Counted from the first letter of the stretch, positions 1-6,700 are shown. The stretch: 32,304 nt of DNA from Lysobacteraceae bacterium NML07-0707 (GCA_002798295.1 NWQT01000003.1:1-32304); one strand, 5' to 3'. Translations and numbers: made by a program. The notes: a model not told the origin generated them from the letters alone.

Positions 1-305
1 ACGGCCCTGAATACACCGCACAAAGCCTGGTCGACTGGTGTCGCAAGCATCACGTCGAACTGCGCTACATCCAGCCAGGCAAGCCGAACCAAAACGCTTA
101 CATTGAACGATTCAACAAAACCTATCGCACCGAAGTGCTGGACGCGCACCTGTTCGAGGATCTTGAGCAGGTGCGCGACATCACCGACCTTTGGCTGCAA
201 AGCTACAACGAAGAACGCCCGCATGAGTCGCTCGGCAACCTGCCACCGAGCGTCTTTCGCCAACAATGCGAACGGGCAAATTCTCCTTTACAACTGTCTG
301 CTTGA
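1..305 (+). CDS. IS3-family transposase OrfB, C-terminal part (cut by window edge)
   Basis: This is the end of a DDE integrase-type transposase, open from base 3 and running off the left edge. The visible ~100 residues include the HHVELRYIQPGKPNQNAYIERF block, in which the Glu of YIERF is the third catalytic acid of the DDE triad. The C-terminal YNEERPHESLGNLPP stretch is typical of the IS407-like branch of IS3. The stop is at 303-305. The element's right end is probably about 12-15 bases further on, near 317, because the antisense phage gene stops resembling its family there. The left end and OrfA lie outside the window, so completeness cannot be judged. The IS sits inside a filamentous prophage and breaks its ssDNA-binding gene. 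The family call is firm; the subgroup is recalled from motif style only. Confidence 0.9.
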   Translation, partial: GPEYTAQSLVDWCRKHHVELRYIQPGKPNQNAYIERFNKTYRTEVLDAHLFEDLEQVRDITDLWLQSYNEERPHESLGNLPPSVFRQQCERANSPLQLSA

Positions 306-421
306 CGGGGAAGGCTACGTTTGTTCTCGGCAATGGCATCTTGTGTGCGGATAATCCCGGAGCGGTCGCCCTTCTGCCAAGACTTTTCATTCACTTCTGC
401 GCTTTCAATCGTGATTTTCAT
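203..421 (-). pseudogene. Filamentous phage ssDNA-binding protein (gene V type), 3' part replaced by IS3 sequence
   Basis: The ORF opens with MKITIESAEVNEKSWQKGDR, the N-terminal style of the small ssDNA-binding proteins of Xanthomonas-type inoviruses, which coat single-stranded phage DNA before extrusion. An AGAGGT Shine-Dalgarno precedes the ATG at 421. The first 17 bases overlap the end of the replication gene, so the two are probably translationally coupled. After about residue 35 the reading frame enters DNA that belongs to the IS3 element (left of about 317), and the rest (to the stop at 203) is out-of-frame antisense of the transposase. Only about a third of a normal ~90-residue protein is phage-derived, so it is almost certainly inactive. 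Start and frame are seen; family identity is by motif resemblance and is moderately sure. Confidence 0.6.
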
Positions 422-1433
422 TTTTTACCTCTACCTGTTCTCTGATATGTGCTGATAGGTCGCCTACAAAACCTTTAAACCGCCCGGGGCGACCTGGCCG
501 GACAATGGATTGAATGAGATATTGGGTAGCATCCTCGCCCAGTGCTTCAAAGCACAGATTGAGCATGGTTCCGCCTTGAGTACGCAGGAAGCGCTCTGCG
601 GCCTTCCACGATGCATTAATCATTCGGTGCTTGACCAGCAGGCGCGTAGCCTCACCGACAACAAACCCGACCAATGCCGGGTAAGCTGATTTGAAATACT
701 GGCCGGGGTTGCGAAGGACATCATTCGGCAACTCCAAACGCTTGGCATACAAGCGCAGTTCGCAGCGCGTATGCAGTGATTCAGGGTCGCCTAGCTGCTT
801 GCCCTTCTCGTAGATATTGAGCTGCTTATGCCCCTTTTGACCGATGTAGAGGCTGCAACCCTTGTTGCTCCCCATGTCATCGACAAACTGCGACGACGGC
901 GGGCGGCCATTGCTGACGAACTCGCCAGCGGCGTGCATGTCGAGGAAAGTCTGAAGGTTGAAGGTTTCGCCGGTCAGGTCGTCAACGGCAATATCCGTGC
1001 GGGTGATGCGGCCTTTAACGGCATCCAGCACATCGGCGACATGCCGCCAGTTCGGCACATGCTGGCAGCCCTGCCCCATCATCGAGATGCAGATATGCCC
1101 CTGATCGTTGACACCAATCTTCCCGGCAATCTTGCCGGTGGTATCGACCATCACCGCCGAACGCGGGTAGAAATTGAAGGGCTTGTCTTGAAGGCCGCCC
1201 ACTGCGATTGAACTGCCGGTGCCGAAAACGTAACGAAGGATTTCCGTCAGCGGCATCTTGCGGAACGCGGCCTTTGCTTCATCCGAGGAAAAAACGACCG
1301 TTACCGCGTCGATGATAGGCCGGCTCAAGTTGGACTTTTGGCCCGTGTTACTGTTCGGGCCAATCGGCGCGATTCCCGCAGACGAGCGGTGAAAAGTCCC
1401 GTCAGACACTGGCAGCCTCCGAAACATAGCCAT
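405..1433 (-). CDS. Inovirus replication initiation protein (RstA / gpII-like, Rep_trans family)
   Basis: This is a rolling-circle initiator that would nick the double-stranded replicative form of a filamentous phage. At 342 residues it is normal length for the group. A conserved core begins near residue 40 (IIDAVTVVF). An RTDIAVD motif follows at 145-151, and the NIYEKG block puts the likely nicking Tyr at 208. A CELRLYAK segment at 224-231 resembles the acid/basic motif that follows the Tyr in Rep_trans proteins. Its start overlaps the end of the upstream small ORF by 32 bases, no strong Shine-Dalgarno is visible, and a later start is possible. It reads directly into the ssDNA-binding gene (17-base overlap), matching the gene II-gene V order of inoviruses. 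The ORF is intact although its downstream partner is broken. Confidence 0.85.
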   Translation of the reverse strand: MAMFRRLPVSDGTFHRSSAGIAPIGPNSNTGQKSNLSRPIIDAVTVVFSSDEAKAAFRKMPLTEILRYVFGTGSSIAVGGLQDKPFNFYPRSAVMVDTTGKIAGKIGVNDQGHICISMMGQGCQHVPNWRHVADVLDAVKGRITRTDIAVDDLTGETFNLQTFLDMHAAGEFVSNGRPPSSQFVDDMGSNKGCSLYIGQKGHKQLNIYEKGKQLGDPESLHTRCELRLYAKRLELPNDVLRNPGQYFKSAYPALVGFVVGEATRLLVKHRMINASWKAAERFLRTQGGTMLNLCFEALGEDATQYLIQSIVRPGRPGRFKGFVGDLSAHIREQVEVKNENHD

Positions 1434-1662
1434 TCAGGACAAGCAGGGACGGAAGAGCGGCGGCCTTGTCAGCCGCCCAGTGCGAAAGCTTGCGTAGGTA
1501 AATTCGCTCATGGAGGCGCAAACGCATATCGTTGGATGCGATCATCGCTTTACGCTTCAAACTGTGATACGGGTCACATGCTGGGTAATCGCCGTCGAGC
1601 AGTTCGCGCAAAAAATCCGGCTCAAAATGCAGCAGGTATGCAAGGCGGGCATTGCTCATCAT
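1402..1662 (-). CDS. Small inovirus early-region protein, unknown function
   Basis: This is an 86-residue ORF with no family I recognise. It starts MMSNARLAYLLHF at 1662, preceded by a GGGGGT Shine-Dalgarno, and its ATG overlaps the stop of the upstream small ORF in an ATGATG arrangement. Its end overlaps the replication gene by 32 bases. Such overlaps argue that it is a real member of a compact phage operon. The sequence is charged and soluble-looking, rich in Arg and Lys in its middle (residues 36-60), with no membrane segment. By position it sits where inoviruses often carry small lineage-specific genes ahead of gene II. A regulatory or replication-accessory role is only a guess. Confidence 0.6.
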   Translation of the reverse strand: MMSNARLAYLLHFEPDFLRELLDGDYPACDPYHSLKRKAMIASNDMRLRLHERIYLRKLSHWAADKAAALPSLLVLNGYVSEAASV

Positions 1663-1877
1663 GGCAGCACCCCCAAGGGAGCCGGGAAAACGCGAACTTG
1701 CAGACTGGAAAAAGAGCCGTGAAGGTTTACCATCAAAATCTCTTCTTCACAGTCAAGAGATGCGGCAACCTCATCAGAAAGCGGACGGCCAAAAACGTCA
1801 AAATCAAAGGTGCTGCCGAAAAGCGACCGATGCAAACGGGCAAAATAGCGCTCGTTGTAGTACTGCTCGCGTGTCAT
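1659..1877 (-). CDS. Small inovirus early-region protein, unknown function
   Basis: This 72-residue ORF is the first gene of the minus-strand phage operon. I chose the ATG at 1877 (MTREQYYNERYF) because a GGGG tract lies 8 bases upstream; an in-frame GTG at 1886 is an alternative. The stop shares bases with the start codon of the next gene, so translation is likely coupled. The protein is acidic in the middle (DCEEEILMV), with an aromatic/Arg-rich N-terminus, and has no recognisable domain or membrane segment. It faces the divergent regulator gene across about 130 bp of repeat-rich DNA, so it is probably under that regulator's control. Function is not known. Confidence 0.55.
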   Translation of the reverse strand: MTREQYYNERYFARLHRSLFGSTFDFDVFGRPLSDEVAASLDCEEEILMVNLHGSFSSLQVRVFPAPLGVLP

Positions 1878-2007
1878 GTCTATCACCCCTGCCCCGTCCC
1901 GAGAGAACCCCGGTCAGCGCTCGGGGCTCGCTGCCGGGGTTGTGCTAACATCTGTAAGCGTGCACTGTTATACAGTCGTTAGCATCAATTTGCAAACAGG
2001 TGTTAGT
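1878..2007. promoter_or_regulatory. Divergent phage control region with inverted repeats
   Basis: This 130-bp gap separates the minus-strand phage operon from the plus-strand regulator. It holds CTAACATCTG at 1945-1954 and a near-perfect inverted copy, CAGGTGTTAG, at 1997-2006, directly before the regulator ATG. A second inverted pair is TGCTAAC (1943-1949) with GTTAGCA (1978-1984). A short palindrome ACTGT-TAT-ACAGT lies between them at 1964-1976. A TTATAC hexamer at 1968-1973 could be a -10 element. The arrangement is what one expects for operators of a phage immunity repressor, but binding is inferred only. Confidence 0.5.
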
Positions 2008-2685
2008 ATGAAAGGCACATCGGTTCAGGAGCGGTTAATAAAGGGCGTGTTAAAGGCCACGCAGAACGATGCAGCAGCGTGTAAAAGCCTAGGATTCAGT
2101 AGCGCACAATTCAGCCATTACAAAACAGGCAGACGATGCGCAGAAGATGATGCAATCGTCGCACTGGCCGAAATGATTGGCGAAAATCCCGAAGAAGCCG
2201 TCAGACAACACCGCGCCGAGCAGGCAAAAACCCCACAAATGCGGCAGTTTTGGTTGTCATTCGGGAAAGTTGCCGCCGCTATCATGATAGCCATTGGCTT
2301 GTCAAGCGCCCTGCTGCCGTCAGATGCGTTTGCAACCCCTGCCCTGACTGCCAAAGTTGACAGTCTAAAAATTATGCGAAATTTTGACCATGTAAAGTGT
2401 GCTATGTGTAAGTGCTGTCAGCCGACAAGCGTATCAACCGCCAGTGAACATGGCGCGGTACTGGGGACTCAAATGCGGGCGCAGCACGGAGGCAGGCACT
2501 TCCACATTTTGGGTGCCATCGGAATATGGGCCGACCTGATACGGCGGGAATACAAACCGCAAACCAAACCATTTGCCATCGGCCGAAGGAATCGGCTCGA
2601 ACTGGGCAAAGTTGGCCGCATCAGGCATGGTGCCTTCTTCGATCATATTGCTGGCACTGCGGATGATTTCAGCGCGCTCCGGTAG
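2008..2685 (+). CDS. Inovirus HTH/membrane regulator (DUF3693-like); ORF runs across the attachment site into host DNA
   Basis: The ATG at 2008 starts a protein with a helix-turn-helix-like N-terminus (about residues 8-60, including CKSLGFSSAQFSHYKTGRR) and one hydrophobic segment (about 83-103). This layout matches the DUF3693-type regulators I associate with Xanthomonas and Stenotrophomonas inoviruses, and it sits divergent from the replication operon like RstR. The phage-derived part ends near residue 125, where IMRN (122-125) is encoded by the dif-like arm at 2371-2382. Beyond that the same frame continues through host DNA to 2685, antisense to the end of the DUF3298 lipoprotein gene, giving 225 residues. 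In the circular phage genome the C-terminus would be different. The head is credible; whether the host-encoded tail is translated is unknown. Confidence 0.6.
   Translation: MKGTSVQERLIKGVLKATQNDAAACKSLGFSSAQFSHYKTGRRCAEDDAIVALAEMIGENPEEAVRQHRAEQAKTPQMRQFWLSFGKVAAAIMIAIGLSSALLPSDAFATPALTAKVDSLKIMRNFDHVKCAMCKCCQPTSVSTASEHGAVLGTQMRAQHGGRHFHILGAIGIWADLIRREYKPQTKPFAIGRRNRLELGKVGRIRHGAFFDHIAGTADDFSALR
2355..2382 (-). other. dif-like Xer recombination site at the prophage/chromosome junction
   Basis: On the minus strand 2372-2382 reads ATTTCGCATAA, a close match to the XerC-binding arm of gammaproteobacterial dif sites (GGTGCGCATAA in E. coli). It also contains the ATTATGCGAA end of the attB core I recall for Xanthomonas filamentous phages. 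Next to it, a 6-base centre (2366-2371) and a degenerate XerD-like arm (2355-2365, about 6 of 11 positions fitting) complete a 28-bp layout. One good arm and one poor arm is typical of phage attachment sites that hijack host XerC/XerD. Phage genes lie to the left and an ordinary host gene begins 51 bp to the right, supporting its role as a prophage boundary. Confidence 0.6.
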
Positions 2686-3261
2686 AGGCACTTCATCTTC
2701 ATCAAGACGCGCCTCTACCTGGGCACCCAATTGTTTGCGCACATAATCCGATATGGCCTGCCAACCAGAACGCTCGGACACCAGATCCTGCGGGGCGAGC
2801 ATCCGGTCTTCCTGCGGCAGATAGGTAAAACGTGCAATCAGCGGGATGCCATGCGCCCCCCCGGTATACAGGCTGCCATCGACGGCCACCACTACCGCAG
2901 CGGGGGTATTCATCAGCTCAATGAAATTGAGGCTCAGGTCATAAGTATTACCGCCGCCGACAGAATCGCCCGCCAGTTTGACTGCATCATCCAGGTCTTG
3001 CTGGGCACTTTTGGCGTAATCAAACAGCGCCTGGGCAAGCCTGGGATGCTGATTGGCAACTGCAGGATAAGTAATGCCGATGAGATATTTGGAATTGCGC
3101 TCGGTCACATCCTGAAGCGGCAAGGCCAATGTCTGCGCAGACGGTTGTTCATCGGCAGGCTGGGCAGCGGCGGCTGATTCCTTGTCCACCGATGGTGCTT
3201 CTACCCGACACCCGGCAAGTACGACGGAAAGCATCAATACGGGCACAATTCGCAAAAACAT
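2434..3261 (-). CDS. DUF3298/DUF4163 (RsiV-like) lipoprotein
   Basis: This is a 275-residue exported lipoprotein. A hydrophobic signal peptide ends in the lipobox LAGC, with the lipidated Cys at 18, followed by a low-complexity Ala/Glu/Gln linker to about residue 45. The folded part carries the YDLSLNFIELMNTPAAVVV and YTGGAHGIP blocks. The GGAH motif and the following PQDLV region are characteristic of DUF3298/DUF4163 proteins, a fold shared with the extracellular part of the anti-sigma factor RsiV. No sigma factor gene is adjacent, so an anti-sigma role is not supported here; a periplasmic or outer-membrane-anchored envelope protein is safer. It is the first host gene beyond the prophage junction. 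The start has no strong Shine-Dalgarno, but the signal peptide fixes it well. Confidence 0.8.
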   Translation of the reverse strand: MFLRIVPVLMLSVVLAGCRVEAPSVDKESAAAAQPADEQPSAQTLALPLQDVTERNSKYLIGITYPAVANQHPRLAQALFDYAKSAQQDLDDAVKLAGDSVGGGNTYDLSLNFIELMNTPAAVVVAVDGSLYTGGAHGIPLIARFTYLPQEDRMLAPQDLVSERSGWQAISDYVRKQLGAQVEARLDEDEVPLPERAEIIRSASNMIEEGTMPDAANFAQFEPIPSADGKWFGLRFVFPPYQVGPYSDGTQNVEVPASVLRPHLSPQYRAMFTGG

Positions 3262-3364
3262 GGGATTTACGCTGAAAACTGGATGAGAGCATCATGCCAT
3301 GATGAATGTGAGGTCGGCATCATGGCAACGTTACTCATGAATATCTTTTGTCTTTGCCCACAAG

Positions 3365-3388
3365 AAAACCCGGCCGCAGCCGGGTTTT
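3365..3388 (-). terminator. Intrinsic terminator after the cold-shock gene
   Basis: Ten-base arms AAAACCCGGC (3365-3374) and GCCGGGTTTT (3379-3388) pair perfectly around a 4-base loop. The structure lies 15 bases past the stop of the cold-shock gene and has a T tract in the minus direction. It separates that gene from the downstream lipoprotein gene. Confidence 0.85.
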
Positions 3389-3402
3389 TCATGCAGAGGC
3401 GA

Positions 3403-3612
3403 TTACAGCGCCTGTACTTCGTCGGCTTGCAGGCCTTTCTGCCCCTGCACCACCTTGAAGGATACCTGCTGGCCTTCCTGCAACGACTTGAAGCCGGTGC
3501 CCTGGATGGAGCGGAAGTGGACAAACAAATCAGCGCCGCTTTCGGGGGTGATGAAGCCGTAGCCCTTGGCGTCGTTGAACCATTTGACGGTACCGGTCTG
3601 ACGATCGGACAT
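3403..3612 (-). CDS. CspA-family cold-shock protein
   Basis: This is a 69-residue single cold-shock domain, the usual family length. It carries both RNA-binding motifs: RNP1 as KGYGFITP (residues 16-23) and RNP2 as LFVHF (29-33), after the TGTVKWFN opening. It would act as an RNA chaperone that melts mRNA structure. The ATG at 3612 is chosen because AAGGAG lies just upstream and the protein then aligns with the whole family; an in-frame extension to 3771 has no such support. It is monocistronic, with its own terminator and a roughly 200-bp upstream region that contains stem-loops. Whether this copy is cold-induced cannot be told from sequence. The symbol is left blank because several paralogs usually exist. 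Confidence 0.95.
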   Translation of the reverse strand: MSDRQTGTVKWFNDAKGYGFITPESGADLFVHFRSIQGTGFKSLQEGQQVSFKVVQGQKGLQADEVQAL

Positions 3613-3816
3613 GTTGTTACTCCTTGGAAACAATTGAATGAAAACACGGCGCAAGGCCGGACTGTCAGACAAGGGGCAACACGCAAGCGATGAAGCTGAC
3701 CGCACGATCAAACACATCGGATCACTATGTTTCCGTGATCCCGCTGAAACAGTATGCGCACCATACACCAAAGCCGTACAAGAAGGGGGAGGTTTTTCAC
3801 GCTTTGGGCAAAAACA
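3613..3816 (-). promoter_or_regulatory. Upstream region / possible 5' leader of the cold-shock gene
   Basis: These 204 bp hold no convincing gene. A perfect 7-bp inverted repeat, GGATCAC (3719-3725) and GTGATCC (3735-3741), encloses 9 bases. A smaller one, GTATG/CATAC, lies at 3752-3766. Cold-shock genes often have long structured leaders, so these could be leader hairpins or an operator. The position of the transcript start is not evident. Confidence 0.35.
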
Positions 3817-4095
3817 TCAGCCTGATGCGAGCAAATCCGCGTATTCAGCATGTCGCTTCATCCAGTTATCCACATAGGAACACTGCGGATTGACCTGCAA
3901 GCCTTCGGCGCGCGCCCATTGCAGGGCGGCTTCGGTCAGTTTTCCGGCAAGACCGCGCCCGCCAATTTCTGCGGGCACATGGGTACGGAAAATCACCACA
4001 CTATTGCCTTCTTTGCGGTAATGGAGGCTGGCCTGATATCCGTCTTCTTGCAACCAGAATTGTCCAGCAGCGCCATCGTGCACGATTTGAGTCAT
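3817..4095 (-). CDS. Small GNAT-type N-acetyltransferase (YjdJ-like)
   Basis: This is a 92-residue minimal GNAT domain of the family that consists of little more than the acetyl-CoA binding core. The block RTHVPAEIGGRGLAGKLTEAALQWARAEG (about residues 38-66) contains the Gly-rich pyrophosphate-binding turn (GGRGLAGKL). The terminal NPQCSYVDNWMKRHAEYADLL segment is characteristic of the group. The substrate is unknown; members are annotated only as acetyltransferases. The gene starts one base after the stop of the rhomboid gene and is almost certainly co-transcribed with it. No membrane or signal segments are seen. Family call is firm and physiological role open. Confidence 0.88.
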   Translation of the reverse strand: MTQIVHDGAAGQFWLQEDGYQASLHYRKEGNSVVIFRTHVPAEIGGRGLAGKLTEAALQWARAEGLQVNPQCSYVDNWMKRHAEYADLLASG

Positions 4096-4096
4096 T

Positions 4097-4702
4097 TCAA
4101 ACGCCCAGTTGTCGGAAAAAATGTCCTGCCAAACCCGGCTGGGTCAGCAGCATGAACAAGACGCCATAGGCCGCCCCGGCCAAGTGGGTGCCATGGGCGA
4201 TATTGTCACTGCCACGGCGCTCCATCCAGATGGAATAGGCCACATACAAGACCGCGAAAACGATGGCCGGAATCGGCACCGGGATGGGAAAAATCACCAG
4301 TTTCGACCAGGGCGAGAACAGGATGAAGGCAAACAGCACTGCCGAGGTGCCACCGGAAGCGCCCAGGCTGCGATAGTTCAGGTTTTGCCGGTGCCCAAGC
4401 CAGGCTGGCAGGGCGGCCATGACGATGGCCGAGAGATAGAAAAACGCAAACCCCGCCGCTGCGGAGAGTCCCTCGCCGAACACCTGCTCAATCTGGCGAC
4501 CAAAAAAGAACAGCGTCACCATATTGAAGATCAGGTGCATCCAGTCGGCATGGATGAAGCCGTGGGTGAGCAGGCGTTCGTATTGCTTGCGGCGCGCCAT
4601 CAGCGCCGGCCACAACATCAGCCGATCCAACAGCCGCTCGTCATCGAAGGCTCGCCATGAAACCAGCACGGTGATGGCGATGATGATGAGGATCATGCTC
4701 AT
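4097..4702 (-). CDS. Rhomboid-family intramembrane serine protease
   Basis: This polytopic membrane protein of 201 residues, about the minimal six-helix rhomboid, cleaves substrates within the inner membrane. The catalytic Ser is in GASGG (residue 116 from this start) and the partner His in THLAGAAYG (173). The HGFIHADWMHLIFNM block with its His and Asn residues is the helix-2 oxyanion motif. I chose the ATG at 4702 (MSMILIII) because a GGGGG tract lies 7 bases before it; an ATG at 4717 would add five residues. It is the first gene of a two-gene unit with the GNAT gene. It is divergent from the M14 peptidase gene, with 140 bp between them for promoters. Substrate is unknown. Confidence 0.92.
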   Translation of the reverse strand: MSMILIIIAITVLVSWRAFDDERLLDRLMLWPALMARRKQYERLLTHGFIHADWMHLIFNMVTLFFFGRQIEQVFGEGLSAAAGFAFFYLSAIVMAALPAWLGHRQNLNYRSLGASGGTSAVLFAFILFSPWSKLVIFPIPVPIPAIVFAVLYVAYSIWMERRGSDNIAHGTHLAGAAYGVLFMLLTQPGLAGHFFRQLGV

Positions 4703-4842
4703 GGCCTGCCCCCACAAGACATCAAGACACGCCAGGTATCGGGGTTAATCATGCCTACTGTCCAAATTTGCAAGGGCGGCAAGACTACCACCGCCGGCTT
4801 GAGCCGCCTAATATCAGCGGGTTTCCCAACCAAGATGCCTGT

Positions 4843-6618
4843 ATGCCTCGTCTCAATGCGCTTGCCCTTGCCAGCCTGATGGCGCTGTCCCCGCTTTCGC
4901 TGATGGCCGCCCCGCCCCTTTCCACCCATGCCGAACGCAGCGGCTTTACCCAAACCGGCCGTTATGCAGAAGTGATTGCGCTGTGCGAGCGCTTTGCGCA
5001 AGCGTATCCACACATGGTGCGCTGCTTTGACTTTGGCAGCACACCTGAAGGCCGGCCGATGAAGGCATTGGCGGTATCGGCCAGCGGTGTGCTGGACGCA
5101 GAAACTGCCCGCACCCGGAATTTGCCGGTGATTCTGGTGCAAGGCGGCATCCATGCCGGTGAAATCGACGGCAAGGATGCGGTGTTCTGGTTGCTGCGCG
5201 AATGGCTTGAAGACCCGCAAAAGATGGCGCTGTTGCAACAGCAGGTGATGCTGTTTGTGCCGGTGTTCAATGTCGATGGTCATGAAAACTTCCGCGCCTG
5301 GCAGCGTCCCAACCAGCGCGGCCCGGAGCAAATGGGTTTTCGCGTCACCGCACAGCGCTACAACCTCAACCGCGACTATCTGAAGGCCGATTCGCCGGAG
5401 ATGCAGGCCATGCTGCGGCTGGTCAATCAATGGGATCCGCTAGTGGAAATCGACCTGCATGCCACCGATGGCGCACAGTTCCAACACGATATTTCCATCA
5501 CCGCACATCCGGTGAATATTGGTGATGCGGCGCTGGCACATGTGGGGCGCAGCCTGCGCGATGGCATCATCGCCGAGCTTGGCAAAAATGGCTCGATGCC
5601 GGTGGATTTCTACCCCAGCTTTGTCGAATACGACAATCCGGCCTCGGGCTTTTCCGAAGGCGTACCCAGCCCGCGCTTTTCGCATGGCTATTTCTGGCTG
5701 CGCAACCGCATCGGCATCCTGGTCGAAACCCATAGCTGGCGCAGCTATCCCGAGCGCGTGCGCGCAACCCGCATCAGCGTGGAAAGCCTGATTGGGCAGA
5801 TGGCCCGCCACGGCAAAGCCTGGCAGAGCGTGGCCGCAGCCACCGATGCCCGCAGCGCCGCCCTTGCCGGTCAGCACATACCGTTGAGCTGGAAAGTGCT
5901 GGAAGAGGCCAAAACCATCGACTTCCAGGGCTATGCCTATACCCGCACCCCATCAGAAATTTCCGGCGCCCTGATGACCCGCTATGACGAAACCACGCCA
6001 CAAGTCTGGCGTGTGCCGCTGCGCAACCAGGTCGCCCCGGCACTGGAAGTCACTGCCCCGGAGAACGGCTATCTGATTCCCGCCGCCTGGGCCAGCCTCT
6101 TCCAGCCCAAACTGGCGCTGCATGGCATCGAATACCGTCGCATCGAGCAGGCACTTGCCGATATTCCGGTGGAAGTTTTCCGTGCCAGCCGAGCCGAGTT
6201 CGCCAAGACCTCCGTGGAAGGCCAGCAACGGCTCAATATCGAAGGCCAGTGGCAGGCTGAAGGCCGCCAGAGCCTGGCGCCCGGTGCATTGTGGGTGCCG
6301 ATCCGCCAGGCCAAGGCGCGTCTTGTCATGCACCTTCTTGAGCCGCAAGCCCCGGATGCCCTGGCGGCCTGGGGAAAAATGAACAATGTCTTTGAGCGCA
6401 AAGAATACATGGAGGACTATGTCGCCGAGGCCGAAGCCCGCAAGATGCTGGCGCAGGATGCAACGCTGAAAGCCGAATTCCAGCGTCGCTTGGCCGAAGA
6501 TCCCGAATTTGCCGCCTCGGCTGAAAAACGCCTGGAATTTTTCTACCGCCGCCACCCGGCCTATGACCGTGACCTGCACCGCTATCCGGTGGTTCGCCCC
6601 TTGCAAGCACTCAAGTAA
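4843..6618 (+). CDS. Secreted M14-family zinc carboxypeptidase
   Basis: This 591-residue exported metallopeptidase begins at an ATG that opens directly into a Sec signal peptide (LALASLMALSPLSLMAAPP). Upstream in-frame codons have no start support. Zinc ligands are visible as His104 and Glu107 in IHAGE and His206 in DLHATDG. The general-base Glu is probably 295 in LVETHSW, and substrate-binding Arg/Asn residues occur in NRDY (about 185). After the catalytic domain (about residues 40-340) comes a roughly 230-residue C-terminal part rich in beta-type sequence that I cannot assign. It would trim C-terminal residues from peptides in the periplasm or outside the cell. It is monocistronic and divergent from the rhomboid gene. 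Family assignment is firm, specificity unknown. Confidence 0.9.
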   Translation: MPRLNALALASLMALSPLSLMAAPPLSTHAERSGFTQTGRYAEVIALCERFAQAYPHMVRCFDFGSTPEGRPMKALAVSASGVLDAETARTRNLPVILVQGGIHAGEIDGKDAVFWLLREWLEDPQKMALLQQQVMLFVPVFNVDGHENFRAWQRPNQRGPEQMGFRVTAQRYNLNRDYLKADSPEMQAMLRLVNQWDPLVEIDLHATDGAQFQHDISITAHPVNIGDAALAHVGRSLRDGIIAELGKNGSMPVDFYPSFVEYDNPASGFSEGVPSPRFSHGYFWLRNRIGILVETHSWRSYPERVRATRISVESLIGQMARHGKAWQSVAAATDARSAALAGQHIPLSWKVLEEAKTIDFQGYAYTRTPSEISGALMTRYDETTPQVWRVPLRNQVAPALEVTAPENGYLIPAAWASLFQPKLALHGIEYRRIEQALADIPVEVFRASRAEFAKTSVEGQQRLNIEGQWQAEGRQSLAPGALWVPIRQAKARLVMHLLEPQAPDALAAWGKMNNVFERKEYMEDYVAEAEARKMLAQDATLKAEFQRRLAEDPEFAASAEKRLEFFYRRHPAYDRDLHRYPVVRPLQALK

Positions 6619-6675
6619 ACCCAATAACCCCCTTGCGCGGCGCAGCATGACTTGTGCAATACGCCAGGTCTAGAA

Positions 6676-6700
6676 TCAATCAATCGTTTGAATTGATTGA
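6676..6700. promoter_or_regulatory. Palindromic operator upstream of the TetR gene
   Basis: A perfect 9-bp inverted repeat, TCAATCAAT (6676-6684) and ATTGATTGA (6692-6700), spans a 7-base centre and ends 5 bases before the regulator ATG. Size and symmetry suit a TetR-family dimer, so autoregulation of the whole beta-oxidation operon is the likely meaning. This is inferred, not shown. Confidence 0.65.

Noticed and set aside
828-1211. Plus-strand ORF inside the phage replication gene
   Set aside because: Antisense to the initiator, with no start signal and no recognisable protein.
1964-1976. Possible LexA box in the phage control region
   Set aside because: CTGT and ACAG are separated by 3 bases rather than the 8 of the E. 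coli-type box, and it does not fit the Xanthomonas-type LexA pattern either.
3613-3771. N-terminal extension of the cold-shock protein to 122 residues
   Set aside because: The AAGGAG site and family length place the start at 3612; the extension has no family match.
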